From Mytilus edulis (Eukaryota; Mollusca; Bivalvia; Mytilida; Mytilidae): a stretch of DNA of 64,000 nucleotides. The stretch is from NCBI RefSeq assembly GCF_963676685.1, contig NC_092349.1, positions 38,050,293-38,114,292 on the forward strand. The letters run 5' to 3'. Positions 1 to 13,525 of the stretch are shown one piece after another. The translations under genes and the position numbers were made by a program. The notes under the pieces were generated by a model that was given only the letters and a program-made list of their open reading frames with translations, was not told where the DNA came from and searched no databases. Each line of letters starts with the position of its first letter. Within the stretch, counting starts at the first letter, position 1.

Positions 1-714
1 CGTTTCCACTTTGAGGGTGCGAGTGCTTCCTTGTAGTCTTATCCTGCTCTTTTTAAAATCTAAAAGGGTGACTTTTATGTGCAAGAGATATTGCTCTCTC
101 TTAACACGGTTTAGTCATTTATCACCCCCTTCAGACGGACTATCATGGTTTCACAAGACCATCATACTCGTAAATGTTGTCAAGGTCTTATTCTTTTATC
201 CGCTTTCGATAATTTCCGAATAAAGATTTTATAAGTTGAATCGTTTGTTTCGTCGCCTGTATTAAATGTCAAAAGAATCAACAGTTACAAGCAAATTCAA
301 AATTAACCACAATAAAATTAATTTAATCAAATTTGCCAATTTCATAAACAAAAGGAAATTTAATCTCAACTATGAACAAGAAAACAGATGGGCGCAGATA
401 ATTTTAGCGAAAAACTACTAGGGGACATTTTAGCGCAGACATTAGAGCCCATTTTAGCGCAGGATTAATCCGTTCAGCTGTATTTTCGAAAGCCCATTTT
501 TAATAGCGAAAACTTTCCTAGTTGAATAATACTAAAACCACGAGCATTAATTTATGCTGGCTTAATATCAAAGTTGTATGTATATTTATATGTTTACTTT
601 GGTTCATCATGGAAATAAAAGTAATTCTATAGTTGTCACTCAGCTATTTACGTTTTTCTTGATACTATCATCAAATTGCAAACAACAACTTTTATAAAAA
701 TACAATGTATAGGC
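1..714. other. No gene seen; AT-rich intergenic DNA
   Basis: Short open frames here have no recognisable content. At 395-470 the phrase ATTTTAGCGCAGA recurs three times with variation, perhaps a tiny degenerate tandem repeat. Confidence 0.5.
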
Positions 715-870
715 GAATGTGCACAACAATCTATTATAGCTGACTATGCGGTAATGGCTTTGCTCATTGGTGAAGGCCGTACGGTGACCTATAGTTGTTA
801 ATGTCTTTGTCATTTTGGTCTTTTGTGGATAGTTGTCTCATTGGCAATCATATCACATCTTCTTTTTTAT
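715..870 (-). repeat. Dispersed repeat, TGCCAATGAGACAACT family
   Basis: In minus orientation it carries the family's start (GATTGCCAATGAGACAACT near 855-837) followed by the ACGGTGACCTATAG-type middle reversed at 780-800 and the GCATAGTCAGCTATAATAG end near 735. Other copies in the window: 3880, 38978, 42624/44115, 45028 and 48305. Confidence 0.7.
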
Positions 871-1599
871 ATAGACAAGATAAAGAGAAAAAATCAGTTC
901 CTACTGCAACTTTATGAACAGTATTGTGTGAGGAAATAAATTTTGTACAGGGGATATACACAGAGCCCATTACGTACGTTCTCTGGAATATAAATTCCAG
1001 GCTAGAACGGACTTTTAAAATTTGATATACCAGATCCCTTTTGCACTGATTGTGCATGGGTTTTCTCTTCTAGATCTCGCGCATGGGTCTTTGTTTTTAA
1101 TAAAAAGTGTGCAAACAAAATAAATATTGAAACAAATATATAGGAAGGATGAACTTAATGATGTGTTATTAATCCTTGTATGTGCCCGTCGAAATTGATA
1201 AAGAAGCATGCCAGCATTTGTTTATCCTTGCATGATCCTATGTCTCTAGAAACACACTATCCATTCTTTCTGATTTGAAACTATGATGTGCAATATAAAT
1301 TGATCCTTTTTCTATTATAATCGTTCGTTCTGAAGACACCAGGTCCCATGTACTGAATACATAACGTTCAAACTAGTCCCGCAAACTGCCTCAAATACAT
1401 GTAATAGATAAAAGGGGAGGAAGAGGGTTTCAGAAACATTTAACCTGTTAAGAAAGTTTTGAATAAACATTCAATGACATATTTGTCGCTGGACGTCAGA
1501 TAAACAATGAATCAATACACAAACAAATGCGCAAATTTGGGTTACGCAATGTTTCAATCAATCTCATTATTATAATTAAATCATACTATTGGTAGAGAA
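871..1599. other. No gene seen
   Basis: AT-rich sequence with short random frames on both strands. No repeat or RNA gene is recognised. Confidence 0.45.
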
Positions 1600-1748
1600 A
1601 TTCACAATTTGTTACATCAAATTGACTATTTGTTATCTCTAATTGATATTAAATTGTTATATCAAATTGATACTCTGTTATATCAAATTGACAATTTGAT
1701 AAATTGTTATATCAAATTCATAATTCGTTATATCAAATTGGAAAAAGT
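1600..1748. repeat. Degenerate minisatellite, about 21-29 base units
   Basis: GTTATATCAAATTGA-type units start near 1610, 1632, 1657, 1678, 1707 and 1729. Unit lengths vary by small insertions such as an extra ATTTGATAA. It is visible by eye as six imperfect copies. Confidence 0.75.
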
Positions 1749-3879
1749 TAATAAGCATGACACGTAAATGCTTCCGCAATTTTCGACGTTAGGCACTACA
1801 TGTCAAGTTTTACAGAACGTAACGTCAAAACAAGTAAAAAAGCATGGTGTGACATTATGACTAGACAAAAGTACTCGCTGACTGTGTCGTTAATACTTCC
1901 GACATGTGATCGAAAATGGGTTCAAAAAAATCCCTGAACAATAGATTTTAATGTTATATAGTATTTTTTGTGCTATTATTATTTCAAATTTTCCTCCCTC
2001 CAAAACTGTATAATATGACTTATCATACTTGTAACAAAAATGTAAAAAACGGCGTTTTGTGACATTTTGACTAGACAAAAACAAAAAGATCGCGTTTATT
2101 TGTTTTTCAATATTTTCTCTTAAAACTTCGACACAATTTTTTTTTATACACTTAAAAAAAAAGTTTTCTCGTTTGAATAAAATTTCATATCGTAGAAAAG
2201 ACTGCAACTGCCTATTACTTTTCATAAGACACTTAACAAATACGCCAAAACGTCAGAAAACGGCGAGTGTGACATTTCAACGGATTTAATAAAATGAACA
2301 ATTTAGGACATAATTTAAACAATACTTACTAATTGAAGACATAGCAAGTAGTATATTTATTGTATAATTTTGACACAGGAAGGATGGATATGTAAATTGT
2401 GGTTTAGATCTGCAGCATTCGTTCGAATTTTTAAGAACTCCAAAAAATATGCGAGATTTGGGTTTTGTGACAGAAATACAAATTTCAAAAAATCATTAAT
2501 TCTGCCACGATCTTTTGAAATGTTGTGACAAAACTTTTTATTTTTTTTCCTTATTATATACGGAATAAAAAGATATATCATTTTCGGAATAATTTATTTG
2601 AGTTACCTTTTAAAATCACTCTTAACTTCACCCCTATCCATATTTTTTTTCGATTTTCGGCTTGACCACAAAACAAAGTGAACTTTTCGTCCTGGTCAGA
2701 CGCGTCCAGTTAACGATGACGTCATAAATAAAACATACACCATTAACACCAAATACTACTCTTTCTAGGAGTACAATTTTTTTTTAATGAGTTCAAAAAA
2801 TTACAAGAATAACTTCAAAGCAACGCTGATAATATGTCGCGGTGTTACTTGTCTACACGCTCAAAATCAGTGTTATTAGGGATCATTCGAGTAACAAAAT
2901 GAATAAAAGTATTGATTTGAAGGCATATTCCATTTCTACTTTTAATTACGCACATTTTGATATATACATTTATATAGTTATCAATTCCGAAACTTCTAAC
3001 AAATGCAATAAAGGCGAACTGGAAAGCAAAACCCGTATTATCACCAACACCGTACGCGACGTCTCTATATATTTTGATATTTACACCTTAGTTATGCCTA
3101 TTCTGTTTTAAATACTTTCTACTTTCAAGTATGTTTTTTTTCTGGCCCAATTTGGTGGTGGTACATGTTTATATAAAGTCTATCCGAATTTTTTGGCTAA
3201 AAATTCTGCTCAAACCAATGCTTAGGGCGATCTTATACTTGCAGTGATTTTTTTTTGGCTCTGTGTTGAAGGCTTTACTGATAATAGTTATGAAAAAGTG
3301 CAATAAAGCCCGGATCCTTTGATTTTTGTGTGTGCTTATAGTGCCTTGAAAACAAATAAAATCCTGTGGACATCCATACTCTTATTATGGGAAGAAACAT
3401 CCTACTATATCCTACTAAGCTGTATCTCAAAAACTGTAGGAGGAGAAAGCCGGAAAAAACAATGTACTCTTATAGAGAAAAACAGACAGTGGGATAGACA
3501 GGGTTAATTAATTGAGCCTTTACATTTTTTAACATTTAGTTTACCAAAAAAATAATGAGACAAATGTCAAAAAAATATAATAGGCACAACAACTGTGCAA
3601 AATGTTATTGGCCTAAGTGTTTTGGGGCTTATACAAGACAAATCTCATAATATGAGATTTCTTACAACAAAATATACGCTGAATTTCACATTAATATAAT
3701 ATACACATTGCACTCCTTCCTAAACATTTTGAACATATATATCAATAAAAACAAATACTGATTTTAAAGAATCACATTAAATTCCTTACAATACCAAATC
3801 CTTAAAAATAAGTTTTTCTCAGAGGATTTGCATTTATATGAGGTCAATATTGCAATACTTTTAGAAATTGTTGACTACG
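1749..3879. other. No gene seen; AT-rich DNA
   Basis: The phrase TGACATT.TGACTAGACAAAA occurs at about 1850 and 2059, and a related GAAAACGGCG.GTGTGACATT at 2258, suggesting an old duplicated segment. Short frames have low-complexity composition and no domain features. Confidence 0.45.
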
Positions 3880-3945
3880 GTACATTTGGTTGTGGATTGA
3901 GAGTTGTCTCATTGATAACCAAACCACATCTTTTTTTTTTATAAA
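3880..3945 (-). repeat. Fragment of TGCCAATGAGACAACT-family repeat
   Basis: Minus-strand AAGATGTGGTTTGGTTATC followed by AATGAGACAACTCTCAATCC matches the left end of the family. The remainder is missing. Confidence 0.6.
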
Positions 3946-6860
3946 GTATCATTCCTCCCTTTAAGATTATTATATAAAATAAATGGTGATATGATGTTGT
4001 CAACTACATAATATGGTAAACAGACTTTTTCTACTATTCTATAAAACTGAAAAAGTCTCACCCATAATTATAAAGACTATGTTATCCTTTAAAGTTTTGC
4101 TACAGATCATATCATCAATTGTTCTCTTAAGTAAGAACTTTATGTGCTTCACAATAAGCATGATTGACAGTTTGTCAAAGTAGCAATAAACATTACGTTA
4201 GTCATACAAGAGAAAAGCATACCTTTCTTCTCAACATCAGAAATAGGACTAAAAAAAAAGCTTGATCACAATTGTTGTCTTTTCTTTGAGCACATAGACC
4301 AACTCTTTTTGGTACATATATCCCTATAAAAAGAAAGTTAAAATGGAGATTTTAGTTATCCCATAAGTTAACTATAAGTGAAAACAAATACATAATCTAA
4401 CTAGGGTATGTAGAAAACCCTACATTAAACTTGCTTTACAAAACACTGTCAAGAATATTATTTTGTCTAGACCATCATTAGTTATTCCATGTGAAGGACA
4501 ATTTTTTTTTTCAAAATAATATTGTAATACTAAACTCTAGTTACTAACTAAATAGTAACACATTATTCATTTTTTTTTAAATTAATTTCATTGAATAAAC
4601 TGTTCTGCTTTTCCTTCTCTAAATAATAACTCCTGACATGAAGATGCATGTAAAACTAATAGAATAGGCTGGACAAAATGCTGGAGGTCATGCACATTAA
4701 GTTAAAAGGTAAATTGGGAATCTGTATACATGTACTGTCATAATATTATTGAACTATTAACCCTTTTAATCAGTACAATAAAATAAAAATGTCTTCCATA
4801 ATAAGTTAATATCCTTAATCATCTAAACATCTTCCTCTTATGTCAGCAGAAAATAATACAATTATTGATATAGCTATTCACATTCAAATCATGCAAAAAA
4901 CTGTAAATATGGTTCATATGAACCAGTAATTCTATAGATTGAAATTGCCTTAGTACATCAGCACATGTATACAAGTATCTGAGTATGTTTTGAAAATGTA
5001 AAAGATTAGTTTCCCATGTAAACTTACTGGTGATTCAGTAAAAACAAACATTATTGAAGCAACAATATACCTGTAACCTGTCTCAAACCTATTTATATTA
5101 AATTTTTGCTTAAAAGTATCATTAACATCTCATATCACCTTGTAAGGGAAAAGTAAGAGTGTGTATTGAAACTGAATCAATGCCACTTTCCTCTTTTCGC
5201 TGGATGTTGAATCTTCCAGTCTAGTGTGTGGTCTGTTTCGGGCAAAAACTATCTAATCTTTGGTGGACTTTTAGTAAAGCAGATTCTTTTCATTCTACAA
5301 TAAATAAACAAATTTCAATATATGTTCTATTTGTTTTACATGCAATGTATCAAGTTTCATTAAAACCATTCACATTGGGAGTTTTGCTTGAAAGATACAT
5401 TGTACTACAATAAGTCTTCAATTATCTCCCCTTTATAAATTATGACTCAAATAAATGGGGAATGTGTCAATGGGACATAGACGATGCACCCTAGGCATAT
5501 CATATAAAGTTATAAAGGGACATAACTGAAGAAGAGTAAAATTGACCCTACCCAAATGTGCATGTTGATTTGTGGTGTCAGATCAGTATTGTGTATAAGT
5601 TTTATTACATTTGTTTGAGACTAACTTATGTTTGAGAAAGGAAGCAAAAATTCAGCATTTATTTCCATTTTTTATGCTTATTACCACAAAATACTTTTGT
5701 TACACAGCATAGTTATGATCCATTTGTAAACTTTGGGAAGTACGGATGTGCAAAAGGATGTAGAAATACAGCTGGACACGGGTAGAACTTTGTGCCCCCT
5801 CATTATTCAAGGTATAAGAGGAAAAACCTTGCAAGATGATCTCAAAACAGACAGACCAACATGTATCATTATTCCTATGTTATCGTAGTTTGTTGTGGTA
5901 TTAGTTAAGAAATAGTTCATGGAAGCCAAAGATTGTTGGAAATTTACACATGGCCTTGGCTGAGATATTCAAATTTTATCCTGAGCGTTAGTTGATAAAT
6001 ACGGTCTTTACAAAATTGAAGTGAGGGTTGGTATTTTGTGTGTTTGGCTGTTCTTTTTTACTCCTTGTTAGATCAAGCTCAAACATTCTAATAAATCTGT
6101 AGCTTGCATGGATTATTTCGTGAATAACTGCTCGAGAAAACCTGTTTAATTTTTTTACTTTTCAATCCCAACATTTGACATCTTTAATTTACATGTGTTT
6201 CTCGTAAGCGACTGTCAAATTCAAAATTGACATTTCTTAACCAAAGAGCCGCCATGTTGACTTGCTGAAATCTGTAAAATGTTAGTATAATGCATTAAAA
6301 TAGAAAATAAAACATATAAATACATCAGAAATCCATTTATCATACAAATTTCTATTGTTCACGTAATGGAAAACCTTCAACTCTAGCGTTTTCATTTGTA
6401 TGACGTCATGTTTTGAAATGACTTGAATTCGCCAAAAATATTAATAGACTTTCGCGAATTTAATTTTATTTTGATATTGTTGATTTCTCTGAACTCTTGG
6501 GCATTTATTTTTTATTATGCATCTGAAAAAGAATAAAAGTTCTTTTGTCTTTTTTAATTGCCATTTTTAAAACAATAAAATCGGCAAAGAGTTTGCAAAG
6601 TAGGTTACAATACATGTGGATTTACGTGGGAGGTATGTTGTAACATCCATTATTATGTACATCTCTGAGTCTGTGCTAAGTATAGATATATTGAGAATTT
6701 TATCACGGTGTTGCATTTACTTTTCTACTTGGCTTGAGGTACCTGTCACAAGTCAGGAGCCTCTGGCTTTTGTTAGTCTTGTATGATTTTTAATTTTAGT
6801 TTCTTGTGCATAATTTGGAGTTTAGTATGACATCCATTATCACTGAACTAGTATATATAT
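3946..6860. other. No gene seen; AT-rich with fragments of dispersed repeats
   Basis: Around 5500-5830 there are phrases (AAAGGGACATAACT; GACACGGGTAGAACTTTGTGCCCCC) that recall common bivalve interspersed repeats. No exon-like reading frame with good splice signals was found. Confidence 0.45.
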
Positions 6861-6867
6861 TTGTTTA

Positions 6868-7010
6868 GGGGCCAGCTGAAGGACGCCTCCGGGTGAGGGA
6901 GTTTTTCGATGCATTGAAGACCTATTGGTGACCTTCTGCTGTTGTCTGTTTTATGGTTGGGTTGTTATCTCTTTGACACATTCCCCATTTCCATTCTCAA
7001 TTTTATTGTT
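6868..7010 (+). repeat. Dispersed repeat, GGGCCAGCTGAAGGACGCC family
   Basis: Begins GGGGCCAGCTGAAGGACGCC and ends near CCCCATTTCCATTCTCA, a sequence I recognise as abundant in mussel genomes. A diverged version recurs at 42177-42315 and again in its tandem duplicate. Confidence 0.65.
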
Positions 7011-8324
7011 CTTACAGAAAGTTTCAATTACAGAGGCATCCTGGTTTCAAAACACTAGCGTGAACATTCCTTGGACGAAAACTTTATTGTTTACATCAAT
7101 GCAGGATTCAAATACACCATAAATCCTCCAAATAAAGTACACTGGCGGAATCAAACCACTGTTACATAACCACATCCTTGCATTATAGGACTAGTTGCAT
7201 GTTCTACAGTTAGCTATTCTATACCAGCTGAACCCTTATTATATTAAAATTAAGTTTTAGTGGCAGCGATTCATGCAACATAATTCTGCAAGTTTTGTGC
7301 AATAAACAGATAAACGTTCTGCAATATAATGTGGGCTTCTGGATCTCTGAGTGTGGTGTTATCAATAAATAAATAAACTAATATGTCTTGGTAAGCTTGC
7401 ATTTAATGTAGCACCATTCTCATATTATCCCTGATAAACAAATGTATTTTTTCATGTTGTTTTGCCTTCAACTTTTGAGGGGGAAGTTTTTGCACTTGCA
7501 GTAAGACATATGTATTTCATTTTAATATTTTGGAGTAGATAGATATAACATTTCTCTATTAATCAACCTCATGAGAGCAGGTTTCTGTCTCCTGTTATAA
7601 ATTGTCCCACTTTCTAGGCCAGAATTTAATTAATTTACGAGTCAAAGTGAAAGTGAAAGTGAAATTGACTAAACGGAAAATAAATTTCACAACTTCCGGT
7701 ACAAACGTATGTATCAATTCCGGACAGTACATTTTGCTATCGGCCTCAGCTATGGGCTGACAGAGAGGTTGCGCGTTTTGCAGTTAAAAACTACGTCGTT
7801 AATCAATATAAACGTTTGACAAATATTTATGTTTAGCAAATATAACTCAATTTTTCATAACACGTTCAATTAGATTCATCGATCTGCGGGTGGGTTTTGG
7901 TTAAACAATTCAAGTTAATCAGTATTAGGGCAATTACATGTGTTCCAGTTTAAACTAAAGACACTCGTTTAATATTCTACAATAAAACGTGCTTTAAGTC
8001 AAATCAAAAAGGGACGGGACGAGGAATGAGAATTATTGGAAATAAACCTTCGTAGTATGTAGTAATATCAAGTAATATGTATAATTGTTTACAAGTATAA
8101 ATGATCATAAATGCATTTAATTCTAAACTTACTTGAATCTTTATTTTACATGATGCAGCGTTAGTCGTATCATGACAAGATGCAAAAGTTTGGTCAATTA
8201 ATGTAACAATGACCTCTACACTCTCTGTTTGCATGTGGCTTGAAAGTTATGGGGTATTGTTTTTTTGTATGATTATACAAGAAATACAATGATTGGTCAA
8301 TGTTCAGCCTCTGTGTCATACCAA
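7011..8324. other. No gene seen
   Basis: AT-rich intergenic DNA with short frames lacking domain features. Nothing recognisable as RNA gene or element. Confidence 0.45.
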
Positions 8325-8605
8325 AATATCTGTGTTATTTACTTGAATAAGATAACCCCATACTCAGTTTATCCTATGTGCTAACATTGTATAATTTCTG
8401 TGTTACCCTTATTGAATAGTATAACTCCATACTATATGCTAAATTTGTATCATTACTGTGTAATCTTACTTGAATAGGATAACCCCATACCGTATACTAG
8501 TCTAGCATGGTTATAATACGGTGTTACTCTATTTCCATAGAATAACCCCATAACATGTGTTAACATGGTATACCATATGGTCTATTGAACAACGTAACTC
8601 CACTA
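8325..8605. repeat. Degenerate tandem repeat, about 60-65 base unit
   Basis: About five units each contain a version of TTGAATA.GATAACCCCATAC followed by a GTGCTAACAT...TATAAT stretch and CTGTGTTAC. The phrase AACCCCATA or AACTCCAT recurs at about 8352, 8425, 8481, 8544 and 8597. Confidence 0.6.
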
Positions 8606-8739
8606 ACATAAGATCTATTGAAGAGGATGACACGGGTTGCATCGGGTGATCCTGGATATTATGTTAGTTTTTTGTTTTTCTCCGTATATAAGAAAATAGC
8701 CATCCATTCGAAAATCTAAAAAGGTAAGCCGAAAAAAAG

Positions 8740-8930
8740 GCATTTCCCCTATATACCTAAGTAAATTTGTCGCCAAAATTGACGTTTTCCTATGAAAATT
8801 CCAAAAAAACAAAAATGGTGACCCCCATTTTTTATTACATATTCCGATGTAACTCGATTCAAAGTACACGTATGCCAAAAAATTTGGAAATCGGGAGATA
8901 TGCCATTCGGTATCGTGTTACCTTAAAATC
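8740..8930 (+). repeat. Dispersed repeat shared in inverted form with 27165-27390
   Basis: It contains GCCAAAATTGACGTTTTCC, GATGTAACTCGATTCAAAG, ATCGGGAGATATGCCATTCG and TATCGTGTTAC. The reverse complement of this block occurs inside the long-TIR element at about 27165-27390. Open frames on both strands here are products of the repeat. Confidence 0.65.
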
Positions 8931-10259
8931 CCTAGGAATATATTTCCTAAACTTTGTTTTAAATTGCTGTATGAAAAGAGAAAGACCACTCATTCATTTT
9001 GGAATCATAGGTGAAGGTAGCAGCATGCAGCTATTGATAGACTAAAAGTTTGATATATTTTACTGTGGGTGTAACTGTTGCCTTTTTAACCATGTGTCCA
9101 ACTTTTACAAAACTTGATCGAATATAAATTCAATCATATAAACCATTCTATATTCTCTGACTACAGTTCTTTTGTGTCAAACCTATTATGTGTCAAATAT
9201 TTAATTACAATCCAAATTCAAAAGAGCGAATATTTTGTCCATTTTGGCTTCAACTGTTCAGGGTTGGACCTCTGTGGTCGTATCAAGCTGCGCTTGGCGA
9301 AGCAATTTATTAAAAATAGATTTCACTAAAACTAGCCAATATCACTGTGCTTAAACGGCTGTGGGTAAATTAAGTTACCCACAGCCCAAGATGGCGGACT
9401 CTAAACTCGTTGATATCTAATTCATACAAAATGTACCTTTTGCGACGTTTTTCATGCAGAATGTAAATATTTATAGGATTATTGAATAAAGAAATGACTA
9501 ACAATTACCATAAATTTGTTAATATAGAGTTCACTAAAGCGCATGGTCAACTTTAAAAAATGCATAAGATGTCCGTAACTTTTTGATCGAAACTAAGCAG
9601 ACTGTCCATAACTTTATTTTTAGATGTGGGTAACTTTTGATATAAAATTTTATTAACGCATTATACTTACACCACAGACATTTTATGTGGGGTTTGTGGT
9701 ACTCCATCCTGGTTATGGTTTGAACTTTTATTTACTGATGTGCGTCTTATCGACATTTTTCGCTTGTCAGACCAAGGCTTTTCCATACTCTTAATGTTTT
9801 GAGTTTAATTATATGTTTGCGGGTTTACCTTCACCTCTGTTTCTTTCTATGTGTATTTTGATGAATACTCTTTGACGCGGCTCGGTATTTATACATTCCA
9901 CCAGTTAGTTGTAGTGTTATGATTTTTTGAATATGTTTCCTAGTATGTCTTTTTTTCTCTCTTTGTATGTTATCAGGGGTTGTTAGACTATTAAATTACC
10001 CTGTTGTCCTACGTAGTTATTTATATTTTCATATACTATGTCGAATTGTTACACTATGTTGACTGCTCTTTTCCTTTTATTGTCACTGACTTTTACCTAT
10101 TGTGTCTTTTAAGTTTTATTCAGTTTGATGAGATTTAATGCAACTTGCATACAAATGAAATATATGCAGCTAGCTGTAAAACTAGGTTTATTACTATACT
10201 ATATATAAAAATATTAATTTTCGCGAACCATTTAGGTCACGGAAATTCCAAAATATGGC

Positions 10260-10680
10260 ATCAGTAAGGAGAGTTGTGCAAATAATGAGAATACACAGAA
10301 CTCCCATCCAAATTATCTTTAGCTAAAAGTATTCATCATTTTCTATTTTATATGTACTAACAACATTCCATTTTTCTATAATTTCGATTGAAATATTCCA
10401 AAATCTGAGTTAAAATCGATCGAATGCCCCAAATAAACATTGTCTGATTGGTTGAAGTACTGTGGCGTCGACGATTAGCATAATAAGCCTCGATGTAAAG
10501 AATAAGCTTCGATGTAAAGCACACGCTTCACATGAATAAGGAGAGTTTTACAAATAATGTGAATACACAGATCCTCCATCCTATTTATATTTTGCTGGAA
10601 ATGTTGCAGTTTTCATCATTTCTGTTTTGATTCTGCTCACAACATTCCATTTTTTCTATAATTCCGATTTAAATATGTGG
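10260..10680 (+). repeat. Direct repeat inside the TIR element
   Basis: A block of about 140 bases starting AAGGAGAGTT at about 10266 recurs at about 10539 (GTGAATACACAGA, AACATTCCATTTTT, TATAATTCCGAT). A third fragment, AATGTGAATACACAGAACCC, is at about 11984. At 10483-10520 a 19-base unit, AATAAGCYTCGATGTAAAG, is repeated back to back. Confidence 0.65.
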
Positions 10681-10761
10681 AACCCGCAATAAAAATAGAT
10701 GGCCTCAATGATCTAATAGCAACGCAAAAAATTCCGTTATCCTGAGTTCTACGATGTTACA

Positions 10762-10829
10762 TTAGCCTGGGATCCGGCCCAATCTAGCTGCGCGTCGTAA
10801 GGTCAAGATTAGCCAGGATCCCAGTCTAA
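10762..10829. repeat. Small hairpin element flanked by 9-base direct repeats
   Basis: TTAGCCTGGGATCC is mirrored by GGATCCCAGTCTAA around a 40-base centre. ATGTTACAT lies on each side (10754-10762 and 10834-10842), which looks like a target-site duplication around a tiny foldback. Confidence 0.5.
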
Positions 10830-12096
10830 ATTAATGTTACATAAACCAACCAAATCACACATATACAGAACTTTGCGCTCAAATGTAATTCTTGGTGAAG
10901 TATACGGGTAACTTCGTTTACGGAAATTTATACACACTTTATAATTAACATATTACCTGGCTTTTACATATTCACGTTTTTTTATGCTGAACTGTAGTCG
11001 AATTCAATTCTATACATATTTTTTTACATGAAGCAATAGGAGTAAGAATATTTATTTAACCAGCATCACAATGAACAAAATTATTTACCGGTATTTTTGT
11101 GAAATTTCAGTTCGATAGGTTATCAATTAGAGAAATTTTGGTAAGTATTACTTATTTATGTTAAGGTTCTACTGATGTGCTTCTCTAGACCTGTTTGACG
11201 GTCCGTTTTATCCCATTTATCTCAATACTATGTCCGATGACAGGAATGTCAACTCGACCTATTCGTGTCGAAATGAAAAATCCAATCTGTTTGATGAAAT
11301 AATTTCTTCTTCAACGGTTCATGCATTATTTTTGTATAATTTGATAACCAATCACATTCACGTTGCATGTTTGCATGAAAATGGTTATGTACATGTATTA
11401 GTGAATTGTAAGGGCGATGCAGCATGCGAGGTCAGTGCGCGATCACGTGACATTATTATTTGTAAACAAACATGCTCCCCGTGTAACACGTGTCTGAATT
11501 ATCCTTTCAAAGTGTTATGACTCTTTCAATCACTATTTTATGATATTTTTGTTTTTGTTTTTAGGTTTGCATATCAGTAGTCCAAATGAATTGTAGAAAT
11601 AGTTCCGAGTTTTTTTTTTGTTTTTTTTTGATAGCCTATAGAATTAGAAGGTAAGTCTACATAAGTTATATTTACATGTAACTAAAGTCTAAAAAGATGA
11701 CTCCACTTTCCCTCTATATATTAAAACCTGCTTACCAATTTAAAAAGCATTTGCTCCCCTTGAACGCTAATTTGTCATTTCCCTTTAAATTTGCTCAAAA
11801 GTCATACTTATAGTCCATTTACATTACTAAGATGTCAAAGAACAAATGTATGAAATATTTAATCGCCGAAAATCTCTAAAGACAAGTAGTTGAGATTTCC
11901 CAAATTGCAAAAGTCGTAGGAATATTGTTTGTTGTCAATACGTAGTCAACTACGTATCTATATGTCAGTAGTCTATTATATATAATGTGAATACACAGAA
12001 CCCCCATCCAATTACGGTTATTTTTGGAAAACAAATAGTGTGATTTGTCAAATTCAGCTGATTTTTTAATCGTCTGGAAAAAAGTGTACATTTTAT

Positions 12097-12165
12097 GAGG
12101 GGGGATAATCCCGAGCTTAAAAACACCCGATCCCGGAGTCCCGATAAAGGTCCTATCCCCCCTCT
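12097..12165. repeat. GC-rich hairpin
   Basis: GAGGGGGGATA is paired with TATCCCCCCTC across a loop containing ATCCCGAG and CGGAGTCCCGAT. It is unusual in this AT-rich surround and lies inside the 9343-13520 element. A pure C run lies nearby at about 12310-12332. Confidence 0.5.
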
Positions 12166-13525
12166 TTTATGGTCATGTCTAAGAATTACTGTTTAATCTT
12201 CATTTGGCAAGAATACTTCAATAAGATACCCCCATTTCTACCCTCATACATGTATATGGACAGATCATATGTTATCCTATGTCATTTGAAATTGTGACGC
12301 CAGAAAGCATTCCCCCCCCCCCCCCCCCCCCCATTCGATAGCTGATAATTGATTTTCTGTCAAAATCTTAATGAGGTCAAGGTGAATTCCGAGTATTGTC
12401 TGATAAGTTAAAGTCCGAGAAACTCGAAAAAAGTAAATAAACAAGGAGGAAAATAAATCTTTCTATATATTTCTTTCGCCAAATTCTTCAGCAAATGACG
12501 AATTTTTACCGCCACAAGTATTATTTTTTCGCAAATTGGGAAAATGGCGACCGCCAGCGGAAACCCTGTGTGAGGACACCCTATCAAGCTTGCGCTCGTG
12601 TTGTGTTAAAACATTTTTAGTATGCTGAAAATACCAACAATAGAAAAATAAACAAATAATCGATATTGTAAAATATCATTGGTTGAAGAGCCAATGATTT
12701 ACATACATGTACATAAATACATTTGTATAACAACCATAAAATACAACTAATTTGATTTACACCACAACTGTTGGAAAAAACCTTTATGTCTATCATGTGC
12801 ACTTAAGTCTCGTATAGTCTATCCACTGCATGCCTGGGCAATTTGGATTCCCCTCCAAAATCCCGGATTCACGCTACCCTTGTCGTTGCTGGCTGAAAAT
12901 CAGTAAGTGTATACATGCTACATGTATGTGTAAAAAATACTTGTGTAGTCTACTTGTTCAAAAATAAAAACGAACAATGATGTTTCAACAGTTTATCTGC
13001 TATGATCGGAAACAACCCTCCGAACTAGGCGATTCGGGTACCCCGACGTTATACAAAATGAGACCCGAGTTTTGCGGATTTATCGTGATTTTTTTCATAT
13101 TTTTCCCAATTTTGTCTTCCATCGATACAATGAATTATATCATACTAGACATCTACTTCGTTTTGTGAATATGTATTCGATTCAATCTCTATCATCAGTT
13201 TAAACATTACATCCGCGTATGTCGATTCTTTGAAAGTTACGGACATCTCTATTGGTATGATGAAAAAAGTTACGGACAAGTTGTTTTGAAGTTACGGACA
13301 GCCTAAGTGTTTTTTTTAAATCGGGCTGTGATCGTTTATTTTGTAGAATTTAATCACCTTTCCAGTTTAAGGGTTTCCCTAAACGATTAATACAACTTTT
13401 AAATTCAGTTGTTTAATTGATGCATTCGTGGTATTGTTATTCTATAGAAGAAAAGTATCTAACCGACGCAAGGCGGCTCCATCTTGGGCTGTGGGTAACC
13501 ACAGCCGTTTAAGCACAGTGAATAT

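Larger units (their letters stand above)
9343..13520. mobile_element. Non-autonomous TIR DNA transposon, 4,178 bases, 5-base target duplication
   Basis: Ends are inverted: left begins CACTGTGCTTAAACGGCTGT and right (reverse complement) begins CACTGTGCTTAAACGGCTGT, continuing into CCACAGCCCAAGATGG on both sides. AATAT flanks it directly on both sides (9338-9342; 13521-13525). Inside each end lie repeated TGTCCGTAACTTT motifs in inverse orientation (9571, 9604 on the left; 13233, 13266, 13288 on the right), typical of transposase-binding subterminal repeats. No transposase-like frame is present, so it must be mobilised in trans. The superfamily is unassigned; CACTG ends suggest a CACTA-like element, but the 5-base duplication does not fit well. 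Confidence 0.72.
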
